Assembly (NCBI RefSeq): GCF_005405885.1
Contig: NZ_BJFL01000012.1
Coordinates: 62,001 to 126,000, forward strand
Reading direction: 5' to 3'
Length of the DNA stretch: 64,000 nucleotides
Source of the DNA: Gandjariella thermophila
GTDB lineage: Bacteria > Actinomycetota > Actinomycetes > Mycobacteriales > Pseudonocardiaceae
Position numbers and translations under genes: made by a program. Numbering within the stretch: the stretch's first letter is position 1; the number at the start of each line of letters is the position of its first letter. Below the pieces are notes generated by a model. That model made no database searches. It was given only the letters and a program-made list of their open reading frames with translations, and had not been told where the DNA came from. This document shows, piece by piece, positions 32,801 through 39,760 of the stretch.

Positions 32801-33222
32801 GGCTGGGCGACCCGCACGCGGACGACGAGCGGCTGCGCCGGGCACTGCGGGACGCCGGGCTGCCCGGCTGGACCGACCGGCTGGACGTGCGGCTGGGCAC
32901 CGGGGGAGCGGCCATCTCCGGTGGCGAGGCGCAGCGGCTGGCGCTGGCCAGGGCGCTGCTGGCGGCCGAGCACGCCGACCTGGTGCTGCTCGACGAGCCC
33001 ACCGCGCACCTGGACGAGCCCACCGCCCGCGCGCTGCTGGACCGGTTGCGCACGGTGCTCGCCGGCCGGACCGTGGTGCACGTGACGCACCGCCCGGAGG
33101 AGGCCGCCGGCGCCGACCTGGTGATCGACCTGCGCGCCGCCTGTGAGCCTCATTCAGAACCGGCCCAGCGACCACGGGCCGCCAGGCCCGTGCGAGCGGC
33201 CGGTGTGGTGAGGGCCGGGTAG
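29872..33222 (+). CDS. cydDC: Fused CydD-CydC thiol/haem ABC exporter
   Basis: A single 1116-residue protein joins both halves of the CydDC exporter, which is needed to assemble cytochrome bd (linked to export of cysteine/glutathione and haem binding). The first half (CydD) has six helices and an ATPase with Walker A PSGTGKST (387-394), signature LSTGERQR and Walker B LLLADEP. A proline-rich linker follows at about 550-570. The second half (CydC) contains SHDAAFR and an ATPase with GPSGAGKS (928-935), ISGGEAQR and LVLLDEP. Both sites look catalytically competent. ATG 29872 is coupled to cydB. In E. coli these are two genes; fusions are known in actinobacteria. Confidence 0.95.
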   Translation: MNGPPAAPRVGPPAIAPAGRGSRGPLGALPRLSGSARRALYGCGLLAALNAVALAVQAWAISSALADVVGHRSGLSTVADRAGVLAVAVVARAVLGWAIESVAARAAAGAKEELRARLLDRALTLGPEWIDARGPAELTVLATRGLDALDAYFTRYLPALVTAAVVPPLVGGYILLADPTSAMLIAITVPLIPVFAVLIGRHTEQRAARAADATARLSGHLLELVRALPVLTAFRRAEAQAEAVRRVGEQHRRTTLGTLRVAFLSAFVLELVATLSVALVAVDIGMRLVGGHLGLATGLLVLVLAPECYLPLRAAGAAHHASEDGMEAVRRVAEVLDEPVPAGAGGAAPGPGELRVDGLRVARRDGYAPDGLSLRVRPGEITRLDTPSGTGKSTTLGVLLGFVTPASGRITVGGTDLSTVDGAAWRARTAWIPQRPAFAGGTVAGELALAVTDQPGGPATRDELREVAGEAAAEHLLDRPVGELSTGERQRVAVARGLLRLRRGAWLLLADEPTAHLDPASAARVTAALHRAADRGAAVLLVSHRLADPDPSPSPAAPVLTAATPTTTPSRAALRRLVDRRLLGAAVLGAAALGCGVALTATSAWLIAKASQQPPILTLSVAVVAVRTFGLARGALRYAERLVSHDAAFRLAGALRVRLWRALVALGPARTAGLRRADGLQRLVDDTGTVRDLVPRVLLPPLVAGLVATGAVAVQAAVLPAAGLALAAALLVAGLGAPAVAVLAERRASHALAAGRRGVTTAVLGLLDAAADLIACGAHRPRRVELASRDAELAGRARRQAFGAGAATAVVTAATGLAALAGVVLAAAAVAAGRLDPVLAPLLGLLPLALAETLALLPPAAQQLGVLHATAGRLDEVLHAETGPPIRPDAAAEVCLDGVAARWPGAAAPTLRDVSLHLPAGSLVAVTGPSGAGKSTLLALLLGFLVPERGRADLPDAVAWCPQEPQLVSTTVRENLRLGDPHADDERLRRALRDAGLPGWTDRLDVRLGTGGAAISGGEAQRLALARALLAAEHADLVLLDEPTAHLDEPTARALLDRLRTVLAGRTVVHVTHRPEEAAGADLVIDLRAACEPHSEPAQRPRAARPVRAAGVVRAG

Positions 33223-33299
33223 ACCGCACGTGCCGCTGAATGACGCGAACTTCTGAATAGGCCAGTGCGCGTCTGTCGCACCCGGAACCGGTGGGTGCA

Positions 33300-33305
33300 T
33301 AACCT
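33300..33305 (+). promoter_or_regulatory. -10 box (TAACCT) of the histidine kinase gene
   Basis: TAACCT lies 10 nt before ATG 33316 and 78 nt after the cydDC stop. It suggests that the kinase has its own near-leaderless promoter rather than depending only on read-through from cydABDC. Confidence 0.35.
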
Positions 33306-33315
33306 GAACCTGACC

Positions 33316-34461
33316 ATGGAACCGAACCTGGCTTCGCGGGTACTCGCCGCGTCGACCGAGATCACCACCGCGGCGCTCGCCGGGGACGACCCGGACGCGG
33401 TGCTGCCGCTGGTCGTCCGCAGGGCCGCCGAGCTGGCCGAGGCCGACCTGGGGCTGGCGATGGTGCGCGCCGACGACGGCCGGCTCACCGTGGAGGCCGC
33501 GCACGGTCGGGTCGCCGGGCCCGGCGAGGATCCGGTCGGCACCGTGCTCTCCGCCCGGTCCACCGCCGCCCGGGTGGCGCGCGGCGCGGTGCCGTTCGTG
33601 GTGGACGACTTCACCGCGGACCCGAGGACCGCGCCCTACGTGCCCCGGGCGCTGCGCGGCTACGGCCCGTTCGCGGTGACCCCCTTCGGCACCCGGGAAC
33701 GCAAGCTCGGCGCGCTCGCGGTGTACCGGCGCAAGGGCGCGGCGCCGTTCGCCCCGGTCGCGGTGGACGTGCTGGCCTCGTTCGCGGCGCATGCTGGGCT
33801 GGCGCTGGTGCTCGCCGAGGGCTCCACCGCCCGCCAGCGCATCGCCGTCTACCAGGAGCGCGAGCGGATCGCCCGCGACCTGCACGACGTGATCGTGCAG
33901 CGGCTGTACGCCTCCGGGGTGCGGCTCGACGTGCTGTCCCGGAAGCTGGCCGACCGGCTCGACCCGGCCGAGCGGGACCGGCTCACCGACGCGGTGGACC
34001 AGCTCGACCGGACCATCGCCGAGGTGCGGGCCACGGTGCGCGCGTTGCGCAGCGCCGACCCGTACCAGCCGGCCAAGGTTCCCGACCTGCTCGACTCGGT
34101 GCGGGCCGAGGTACACACCGCCGGTGAGCTGCTCGGCTTCCCACCCCGGCTGGAGATCGAGGGCGATCCGGCGGACGTGCCGGTCGCGGTGGCCGACCAC
34201 GCCAGGGCGGCGCTGCGCGAGGCACTGTCCAACGTGGTGCGGCACTCCGGTGCGCACACGGTGCTCGTGCGGCTCTCCCGGGACGCCGGCACGCTGCGAC
34301 TTTCGGTCAGCGACGACGGGTGCGGCATCCCGCCCGGGGTGACCCGGCGCGGCCTGCGGCACCTGGAGGAGCGGGCGGCCGCCGCGGGCGGGCACTGCGA
34401 GGTGGTGTCCTCCGCGCGCAGCGGCACCACGGTGAGCTGGACCGCGCCGGTCCCGTCCTAG
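33316..34461 (+). CDS. GAF-domain sensor histidine kinase, DevS/NarX-like
   Basis: A 381-residue soluble kinase. An N-terminal GAF domain (about 20-165) precedes a HisKA_3 dimerisation helix with the phosphorylated His in ERIARDLHDVIVQRLYASG, then a HATPase domain with the N-box REALSNVVRHSGA and the G-box DDGCGIPPG. No membrane helix is present, so the signal is intracellular. DevS/DosS kinases have two GAF domains, the first binding haem; here only one exists. It follows cydDC on the same strand, and the likely partner regulator is convergent, 50 nt away. A redox or oxygen signal is plausible but not shown. Confidence 0.9.
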   Translation: MEPNLASRVLAASTEITTAALAGDDPDAVLPLVVRRAAELAEADLGLAMVRADDGRLTVEAAHGRVAGPGEDPVGTVLSARSTAARVARGAVPFVVDDFTADPRTAPYVPRALRGYGPFAVTPFGTRERKLGALAVYRRKGAAPFAPVAVDVLASFAAHAGLALVLAEGSTARQRIAVYQERERIARDLHDVIVQRLYASGVRLDVLSRKLADRLDPAERDRLTDAVDQLDRTIAEVRATVRALRSADPYQPAKVPDLLDSVRAEVHTAGELLGFPPRLEIEGDPADVPVAVADHARAALREALSNVVRHSGAHTVLVRLSRDAGTLRLSVSDDGCGIPPGVTRRGLRHLEERAAAAGGHCEVVSSARSGTTVSWTAPVPS

Positions 34462-34497
34462 CGGCGGGCCCGAGCTCGCGACGTGCGGGGCCCGCCG
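34462..34497. terminator. Bidirectional hairpin between kinase and response regulator
   Basis: CGGCGGGCCC (34462-34471) and GGGCCCGCCG (34488-34497) are perfect 10-bp arms with a 16-nt loop. They fill the 49-bp gap between two convergent stops and are symmetric, so they can serve both genes. Confidence 0.65.
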
Positions 34498-34510
34498 GCC
34501 GCCGAGGACA

Positions 34511-35146
34511 TCACCGCGGGCGAGTGCGGCGAGCCACCCAGGCGACCAGCTGCGTGCGCCGCTCCATGCCGAGCTTGGCCAGCACCGAGGTGACGTAGTT
34601 CTTCACCGTCTTCTCGGCGAGGAACAGCCGCTCGGCGATCTGCCGGTTGGTCATCCCCTCGCCGACCAGGTCCAGCACCCGGCGCTCCTGGTCGGTCAGC
34701 GTGGCCAACTCGTCCGGCCGCTCGCCCCGCCGCATCCGGTCCAGCACCCGGGCGGTGGTCAGCGGGTCGAGCAGTGAGCGGCCCTCGGCGACCTCACGTA
34801 CCGCGTGCACCAGATCGTGCCCGCGCACCTGCTTGAGCAGGTACCCGGACGCGCCCGCCCTGATCGCGCCGACCAGCGCCTCCTCGTCGTCGAACGCGGT
34901 GAGCACCAGGCAGCGCGGACCGCCCGAGCCGGCGCCCAGTGTGCGGCACAGCGCCACCCCGTCACCGTCCGGCAGCTTGAGGTCGATCACCGCGACGTCC
35001 GGGTGGTGCGCCCCGGCCATGGCCACGGCTTCGGCGACGCCGCCGGCCTCGGCCACCACCTCGATGCCGTCCTCGGAGTCGAGCAGGTCGCGCAGACCCC
35101 GGCGGACCACCTCGTGATCGTCGACGAGCAGCACTCGCACCGCCAC
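34511..35146 (-). CDS. NarL/DevR-type response regulator
   Basis: A 211-residue regulator with an N-terminal receiver domain (VLLVDDHE with the acidic pair, phospho-acceptor Asp in DVAVIDLKLPDGDG, late Lys in YLLKQV) and a C-terminal LuxR helix-turn-helix (LTDQERRVLDLVGEGMTNRQIAERLFLAEKTVKNYV). The sequence KTVKNYVTSVLAKLGM closely follows the DNA-contact helix of DevR/DosR. Start GTG 35146 or 35140. Probable partner of the convergent GAF kinase, and a candidate to bind the GGGAC-N4-GTCCC palindrome before cydA. Confidence 0.92.
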   Translation of the reverse strand: MAVRVLLVDDHEVVRRGLRDLLDSEDGIEVVAEAGGVAEAVAMAGAHHPDVAVIDLKLPDGDGVALCRTLGAGSGGPRCLVLTAFDDEEALVGAIRAGASGYLLKQVRGHDLVHAVREVAEGRSLLDPLTTARVLDRMRRGERPDELATLTDQERRVLDLVGEGMTNRQIAERLFLAEKTVKNYVTSVLAKLGMERRTQLVAWVARRTRPR

Positions 35147-35179
35147 GCGTCCACAGTACGTTCCTGGTCGGACGCGGAG

Positions 35180-35221
35180 TTGTCCACAGCCGTCCCGGGG
35201 ACTGTCCCCAGGTTGTCCACA
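35180..35221. promoter_or_regulatory. Two DnaA-box-like nonamers flanking a GGGGAC/GTCCCC dyad
   Basis: TTGTCCACA occurs at 35180-35188 and 35213-35221, same orientation, starts 33 bp apart (about three helical turns). Between them lies GGGGAC-T-GTCCCC (35197-35209). The array is in the upstream region of the response regulator gene, which is transcribed leftward, and just after the macrodomain gene. It may regulate that promoter or bind DnaA. Confidence 0.45.
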
Positions 35222-35225
35222 GGTG

Positions 35226-35831
35226 TCAGCCGTTCGAGGTGGTGATCTCGCTGAACGCCTCGTCCCAGGCGGCGACCACCTGCCGGGCGCAGGTACGCGG
35301 GGAGATCCCGCCGACCCCCGTGCCGAGCCCGGGCATGGCGATGGTGCGCACCACCTCACGGACCGGGCTGCCCTCGTCCAGCCGCCCGTGCAGCCACAGC
35401 CGGAACACGGCGCGCGCCGCGAGGTAGGGGTGCACGCTGTCGGCCGGCAGCCGCTCGCCCGGCTCCCGCATGGTCGGCGCGCTGATCAGCCAGAACGGTG
35501 CCACCTCGCCGGTGGGCACGATCACCGCCTCGCCGACCGGGAGCTCGCCGCCGTGGTAGGCGAGCACCGCGCTGCGCACGTTCTGCTGCACGGCCGGGAA
35601 GGCTCGCGCGTACATGGCGTCGATCCCGCCGCGCATCCAGCCGTGCGAGTTCGCCGGACTGACCACCGCGTCCGCGCCGATGTCCAGCACGGACCCGTGA
35701 TGCACGACAATGCCGTCGCGCCCCTCCGCCTCGGCGAGCCACGCCTCGGCAAGGGCGTTGTCGACCGCGCACAGCACCAACCGCAGCGATCGTCCCGGAG
35801 CGTCCGTCACACCCTCCGAATCGGCCGTCAC
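35226..35831 (-). CDS. Macrodomain protein
   Basis: A 201-residue protein with a single macro (ADP-ribose-binding) domain. The motif VVSPANSHGWMRGGID matches the loop that grips ADP-ribose, and MPGLGTGVGGISPRTCARQ matches the phosphate loop. Such proteins bind or hydrolyse ADP-ribose derivatives, for example removing ADP-ribose from proteins or nucleic acids. It is transcribed leftward ahead of the response regulator gene, with 79 nt between them. No ADP-ribosyltransferase is adjacent. Confidence 0.85.
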   Translation of the reverse strand: MTADSEGVTDAPGRSLRLVLCAVDNALAEAWLAEAEGRDGIVVHHGSVLDIGADAVVSPANSHGWMRGGIDAMYARAFPAVQQNVRSAVLAYHGGELPVGEAVIVPTGEVAPFWLISAPTMREPGERLPADSVHPYLAARAVFRLWLHGRLDEGSPVREVVRTIAMPGLGTGVGGISPRTCARQVVAAWDEAFSEITTSNG

Positions 35832-35889
35832 GGCTCAAGCATTGCAGGAGAGCCGTCCTACATGTCACCCGGCCGGCTACCGGCCATTT

Positions 35890-35936
35890 GAGTGATCTCC
35901 GCCTCAGCAACAATCACTCTGTGCGGTCGTTAGGGT
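35890..35936 (+). promoter_or_regulatory. Leaderless pheA promoter with inverted repeat
   Basis: TAGGGT (35931-35936) lies 6 nt before GTG 35943, predicting a leaderless mRNA. Upstream, GAGTGAT (35890-35896) and ATCACTC (35913-35919) form a perfect 7-bp inverted repeat with a 16-nt spacer, overlapping the expected -35 region; it may be an operator. Confidence 0.4.
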
Positions 35937-35942
35937 GTCAAC

Positions 35943-36863
35943 GTGCCGCGCATCGCCTACTTCGGACCGCAGGGAACGTTCACGGAGCAGGCGGCCCGCG
36001 CGCTCGCCCATCCTGATCGCGACGAACTGGTGGCGGCCGACACGGTGTCGGCCGCCGTGGCCGCGGTGCGCACCGGCGAGGCGGACGCGGCGTGCGTGCC
36101 GGTGGAGAACTCGGTCGAGGGCGCGGTGCCCGCCACCATGGACGCGCTGGCCACCGGGGAACCGGTGGTGGCGGTGGCCGAGACGGTGCTGCCGGTGCGG
36201 TTCAGCGTGCTGGTCCGACCGGGGACCCGGCCGGCCGAGATACGCACGGTGACCAGCCATCCGCACGCGTTGGCCCAGGTGCACGACTGGCTGGCCACCC
36301 ACCTGCCGCACGCCGCGACGGTCGCCGCGACGTCCACCGCCGCCGCGGCGGTGGCGGTACGCCGGGGCGAGTACGACGCGGCGGTGACCGCGCCGGTCGC
36401 GGTCGAGCACTACCCGCTGGACGTGCTGGCCACCAACATCGCCGACGTCGCCGACGCGGCCACCCGGTTCCTGCTGGTCCGCCGCCCCGGGTCGCTGCCG
36501 GAACCCACCGGGTCGGACCGCACCTCGATCGTGGCGGTGACCCCCGACCGGGTCGGCGCGCTCGCCGAGATGCTCGCCGAGTTGGCGCTGCGCGGGATCA
36601 ACCTGACCCGGATCGAGTCGCGGCCGACCAAGGAGCGGCTGGGCGAGTACCGGTTCTTCCTCGACCTGATCGGCCACGTCGCCGAGGAGCGGGTGGGGGA
36701 CGCGCTGGCCGCGCTGCGCCGCCGCTGCCTGCACGTCCGCTTCCTGGGTTCGTATCCCACCGCGGAACGGATCAGCACCGCCGTGCCCGCATACGCGGTG
36801 GACACGGAGTTCCGGCAGGCCGCAGAGTGGCTCACCGCGGTCCGCCACGGCGAGACCGGATGA
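35943..36863 (+). CDS. pheA: Prephenate dehydratase
   Basis: Converts prephenate to phenylpyruvate in phenylalanine biosynthesis. The 306-residue protein has an N-terminal PDT domain (IAYFGPQGTFTEQAA at the start, NSVEGAV, TSTAAAAVAV, and the catalytic AATRFLLV) and a C-terminal ACT domain (about 195-275, with ELALRGINLTRIESRPTKE) for allosteric control by phenylalanine. The GTG start at 35943 begins exactly where the family N-terminus is expected. Typical monofunctional actinobacterial enzyme, with no chorismate mutase fusion. Confidence 0.96.
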   Translation: MPRIAYFGPQGTFTEQAARALAHPDRDELVAADTVSAAVAAVRTGEADAACVPVENSVEGAVPATMDALATGEPVVAVAETVLPVRFSVLVRPGTRPAEIRTVTSHPHALAQVHDWLATHLPHAATVAATSTAAAAVAVRRGEYDAAVTAPVAVEHYPLDVLATNIADVADAATRFLLVRRPGSLPEPTGSDRTSIVAVTPDRVGALAEMLAELALRGINLTRIESRPTKERLGEYRFFLDLIGHVAEERVGDALAALRRRCLHVRFLGSYPTAERISTAVPAYAVDTEFRQAAEWLTAVRHGETG

Positions 36864-36887
36864 CCCGTACGAGCGGAGGGAGCGTCG

Positions 36888-37508
36888 ATGAGCACGTTGC
36901 GGCTGCACCTGGTACGTCACGGCCAGACGCCGTCCAACGTGCACATGGCGCTGGACTCCAAGCCGCCGGGCCCGCCGCTGACCGAGGAGGGCCGGAGGCA
37001 GGCCGCCGAACTGGCCGCGGCGCTGGCCACCGAGCCGGTGGTCGCGGTGTACGCCAGCACGGCGGTGCGCGCGCAGCAGACGGCCGCCCCGGTAGCGGAG
37101 GCGCACGGTCTTCCGGTGCGCGTGGTCGAGGGCGTGCACGAGGTGTTCGTCGGCGACCTGGAGGGCCGCAACGACCGGCCCGCCCTGGAGCGGTTCTTCG
37201 CGGTCTACGCCGCGTGGGCGGACGGCGACCTGGACGTGTCGATGCCGGGCGGCGAGACCGGCCGCCAGGTGCTCGACCGGTTCGTCGCCGTGGTGGCACG
37301 CATCCGTGCCGAGCACCCGGATGGCGCCGTGGTGCTGGTCAGCCACGGCGCCGCGGTCCGGCTGGTCGCCCACCAGTTGGCCAACGTCGCGGCGGAGCTC
37401 ACCAAGCACGCCCTGGTACCCAACACCGGCCAGGTGGTGCTGGAGGCCGACCACGCCTCGCCGACCGGCTGGCGCTGCCTGGAGTGGACCGGCGTCCACC
37501 TGGCTTGA
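36888..37508 (+). CDS. Histidine phosphatase family protein
   Basis: A 206-residue phosphoglycerate-mutase-like enzyme. The catalytic LVRHGQT (8-14) contains the phospho-acceptor His, and the second His lies in VLVSHGAAVR; the acidic residue in GVHEVFVGDLEG completes the site. Cytoplasmic, probably a phosphatase on a small metabolite; the substrate is unknown. It follows pheA by 24 nt, so co-transcription is likely. Start ATG 36888. Confidence 0.9.
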   Translation: MSTLRLHLVRHGQTPSNVHMALDSKPPGPPLTEEGRRQAAELAAALATEPVVAVYASTAVRAQQTAAPVAEAHGLPVRVVEGVHEVFVGDLEGRNDRPALERFFAVYAAWADGDLDVSMPGGETGRQVLDRFVAVVARIRAEHPDGAVVLVSHGAAVRLVAHQLANVAAELTKHALVPNTGQVVLEADHASPTGWRCLEWTGVHLA

Positions 37509-37859
37509 TCAGGCCCAGCCGAGTTCGTGCAGCCGGGCATCGTCGATGCCGAAGTGGTGCGCGACCTCGTGCACCACGGTGACCGCCACCTCGTCGACGA
37601 CCTCCTCCTCCGAGGAGCACATGGCCAGGATGGGCTCGGCGTAGATGGTGATCCGGTCCGGCAGCACGCCGGCGTAGCTGGAGGTGCGCTCGGTCAGCGC
37701 GATGCCGTGGTACAGCCCGAGCAGGCCGGGGTCGTCCGGGTCGCAGTCCTCGACCAGTACCACGACGTTGTCCATCGCGCTGGCCAGCTCGGGGGGAAGC
37801 AGGTCGAGGGCCTCGCCGACGAGTTCCTCGAACCGCGCGCGGGACATCTGCACCGGCAC
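37509..37859 (-). CDS. Metallopeptidase family (zincin-like) protein
   Basis: A 116-residue minimal zincin. The zinc motif HEVAHHFGIDD (HExxH with a downstream Asp) is near the C-terminus, and the segment YHGIALTERTSSYAGVLPDRITIY is typical of this small family. Peptidase activity has not been established for such minimal zincins. GTG 37859 follows GGGAGG; an internal ATG at 37847 is an alternative. It begins 4 nt after the septum-formation gene's stop, so they form one operon. Confidence 0.88.
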   Translation of the reverse strand: MPVQMSRARFEELVGEALDLLPPELASAMDNVVVLVEDCDPDDPGLLGLYHGIALTERTSSYAGVLPDRITIYAEPILAMCSSEEEVVDEVAVTVVHEVAHHFGIDDARLHELGWA

Positions 37860-37863
37860 CGTC

Positions 37864-38859
37864 TCAGCCTCCCTGCCGGGGCGGCTGCTGCTCCTGCGGC
37901 GCGCCCTGCGGCGCCTCCTGCGGCGGAGCGGCCTGCAGCGGCGCCTTAGCCCGGATGCTGCCGGTCACCGGGGCCAGCCCGCTGTTGTCCGGCAGTTTCT
38001 GCCCGACCTTGCAGTCGGTGCGGTGCGAGCCGGCGTTCCAGCTTTCCTGCCGGCGGTTGTCCCAGGCGACGATGAGGTTCCGCGCGCCGAGGTCGGCGTG
38101 GCCGGAGTAGTCGGCGGCGAGCTTGCCGCACAGGCCGGCCAGCGCCTCGTCCTGCTTGCCCTCCGGCGGGAAGCCGTTCGGGAACTGGGTACCGAGGTCG
38201 ATCACACCGACGATCTCGAAGGAGTGCGGTTGGGCGCAGTTCACCGGGTCGCCGACGCCCTTGTTCACGATGCCCAGGCAGCTACCGGGTTCGTGCACGT
38301 CGGACTGGTCACCCTCGGCCACCCGCCCGGTGGTGAAGAGCAGCCGGCCGGACGGTGCGGCGTTCTGCAGGCCGCAGTGCAGCGTACGCACGCCCCGGCG
38401 CCACTGGTCCTCGCTGGGCTTGAGCGCGCCGACGCCGAACCTGCCGAACGGGTCGAGGCGGCCGCCCAGGTACTTCCTGGTCGGCTCGGTGCAGGTCTGC
38501 TGGGTGAGCTGCGGCCAGGCCGCCGGGTCGGGGAACGCCGCCCCCTGCGGGTACCTCGCCGCGATGTCCACGGCCGCGCTGACCTCGAACAGGTGACGAT
38601 CCGCACAGTTCACCGCCGCCATGTCCGAGCCGTCCGGTTTGGACCAGGTCAGGCAGGTTCCGGGGGCGGCGTTGAACACGGCGGTGGACGCGGCGTGGCT
38701 GAAGCCGAGCCCGCCGCCGCCCCGCACCGGCCAGGAGAGCAGCGTGCTCGACGCGAGCAGCGCGAAGGCGCCGACCAGTGCTCCCGCCATGACCACGCGG
38801 GTGCTCCGGGTGCGACCCGGACGAGGGAACCGATCGGCGCTTGCGGACATCTCCTCCAT
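37864..38859 (-). CDS. Septum formation family protein, membrane-anchored
   Basis: A 331-residue protein with a short basic N-terminus, one membrane helix (about 22-42) and a large extracytoplasmic region with several paired cysteines, for example in GTCLTW, NCADRH, GSCLGI and NCAQPH. Two repeats of this Cys-containing unit fit the septum-formation domain of actinobacteria. The tail is rich in Pro and Gln. ATG 38859 follows AAGGAG. The role is inferred from the family name; no direct evidence of division function is in the sequence. Confidence 0.82.
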   Translation of the reverse strand: MEEMSASADRFPRPGRTRSTRVVMAGALVGAFALLASSTLLSWPVRGGGGLGFSHAASTAVFNAAPGTCLTWSKPDGSDMAAVNCADRHLFEVSAAVDIAARYPQGAAFPDPAAWPQLTQQTCTEPTRKYLGGRLDPFGRFGVGALKPSEDQWRRGVRTLHCGLQNAAPSGRLLFTTGRVAEGDQSDVHEPGSCLGIVNKGVGDPVNCAQPHSFEIVGVIDLGTQFPNGFPPEGKQDEALAGLCGKLAADYSGHADLGARNLIVAWDNRRQESWNAGSHRTDCKVGQKLPDNSGLAPVTGSIRAKAPLQAAPPQEAPQGAPQEQQPPRQGG

Positions 38860-39031
38860 GATGCCGCTCCTTGCCGTTGACGCTGGTGTGACGGGCAGAA
38901 TGAGCGGTGGAGTTGCCACGACCAGGCGAAGCCACGGCACGGGCAGCCGACCAGTGTGACGTGGCGGGAGATGGAGCCATTTCGCCCACCGAATGGGCGA
39001 TCCTTGGATACGGTGCCCGCCGGGAGGGCCC

Positions 39032-39760
39032 ATGAGCGAGAACAGCAGGGTGGACGGCACCGCGGCCGGCCGCCCCACAGACGGTGCCACGTCCGGCGCA
39101 GCAGAGCCGGCCACATCGGCGCAGCATGCTGAGCCACCCCCGGAGACGAAACCGCTGGACCTGGGTGCGGCCGCCGACGAAGGCGCCGCGGGCTCGGGCG
39201 GCGAGCGGGCGGCGCCCGAGGAGCCCACGGTGCGCGGCACGATGCGCTTCCAGGATCCGGAGTCCGCCACGCCCCGCCCGCCGACCGTCGCGGAGCAGCG
39301 CGCCCGGGCCCGCGCCGAGCAGGAGGAGCGGGAACGCGAGGAGGCGGAGCAGGCCGAGGCGGAGCGGAAGCGGCGGCGGAAGAAGCGGCTGCTCATCGGC
39401 GGCGGGGTGACCGTGGGCGTCGCCGCCCTGGTGGCCGCCGGCTACGCGCTGGCCAGCCCCGAGGAGGTCAGCGCGACCTGCGTCGACCAGAACAACGTCG
39501 CGGTGCCGGAAGAGGACTGCGACCAGAACTATGTGGCCTCACACGGCGGTTACAACTCGGGCGGGATCTTCTTCCTGCCCGGCTTCGGCCAGTACCGCTA
39601 CTACTACGGCCCATCCCCGTTCCACGTCGGCCAGACGGTCAGCGGCGGCACGTTCACCAAGCCGGACAACGCCACCATCAGGACCGGGTCGGGCAAGACC
39701 ATCCAGCGCGGCGGCTTCGGCATCAAGGGCTTCAGCGGCAAGAGCGGAGGCGGCAGCTAG
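39032..39760 (+). CDS. Single-pass membrane protein with YgiB-like C-terminus
   Basis: A 242-residue protein. The first 87 residues are acidic and disordered, then a charged coiled coil (about 88-118), one membrane helix (120-141) and an exported part with two cysteines (CVDQNN and EEDCDQNY). The end is rich in Gly, Tyr and Ser and finishes with QRGGFGIKGFSGKSGG, resembling the DUF1190 (YgiB) tail. ATG 39032 follows GGGAGGG. It overlaps by one base (TAGTG) the next gene, a glutathionylspermidine-synthase-like protein, the same pairing as ygiB-ygiC in E. coli. Confidence 0.72.
   Translation: MSENSRVDGTAAGRPTDGATSGAAEPATSAQHAEPPPETKPLDLGAAADEGAAGSGGERAAPEEPTVRGTMRFQDPESATPRPPTVAEQRARARAEQEEREREEAEQAEAERKRRRKKRLLIGGGVTVGVAALVAAGYALASPEEVSATCVDQNNVAVPEEDCDQNYVASHGGYNSGGIFFLPGFGQYRYYYGPSPFHVGQTVSGGTFTKPDNATIRTGSGKTIQRGGFGIKGFSGKSGGGS

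Noticed and set aside
35197-35209. GGGGAC-T-GTCCCC as a second DosR-type box
   Set aside because: The half-sites are separated by 1-3 bp rather than the 4 bp of DosR sites, so I list it only as a dyad.
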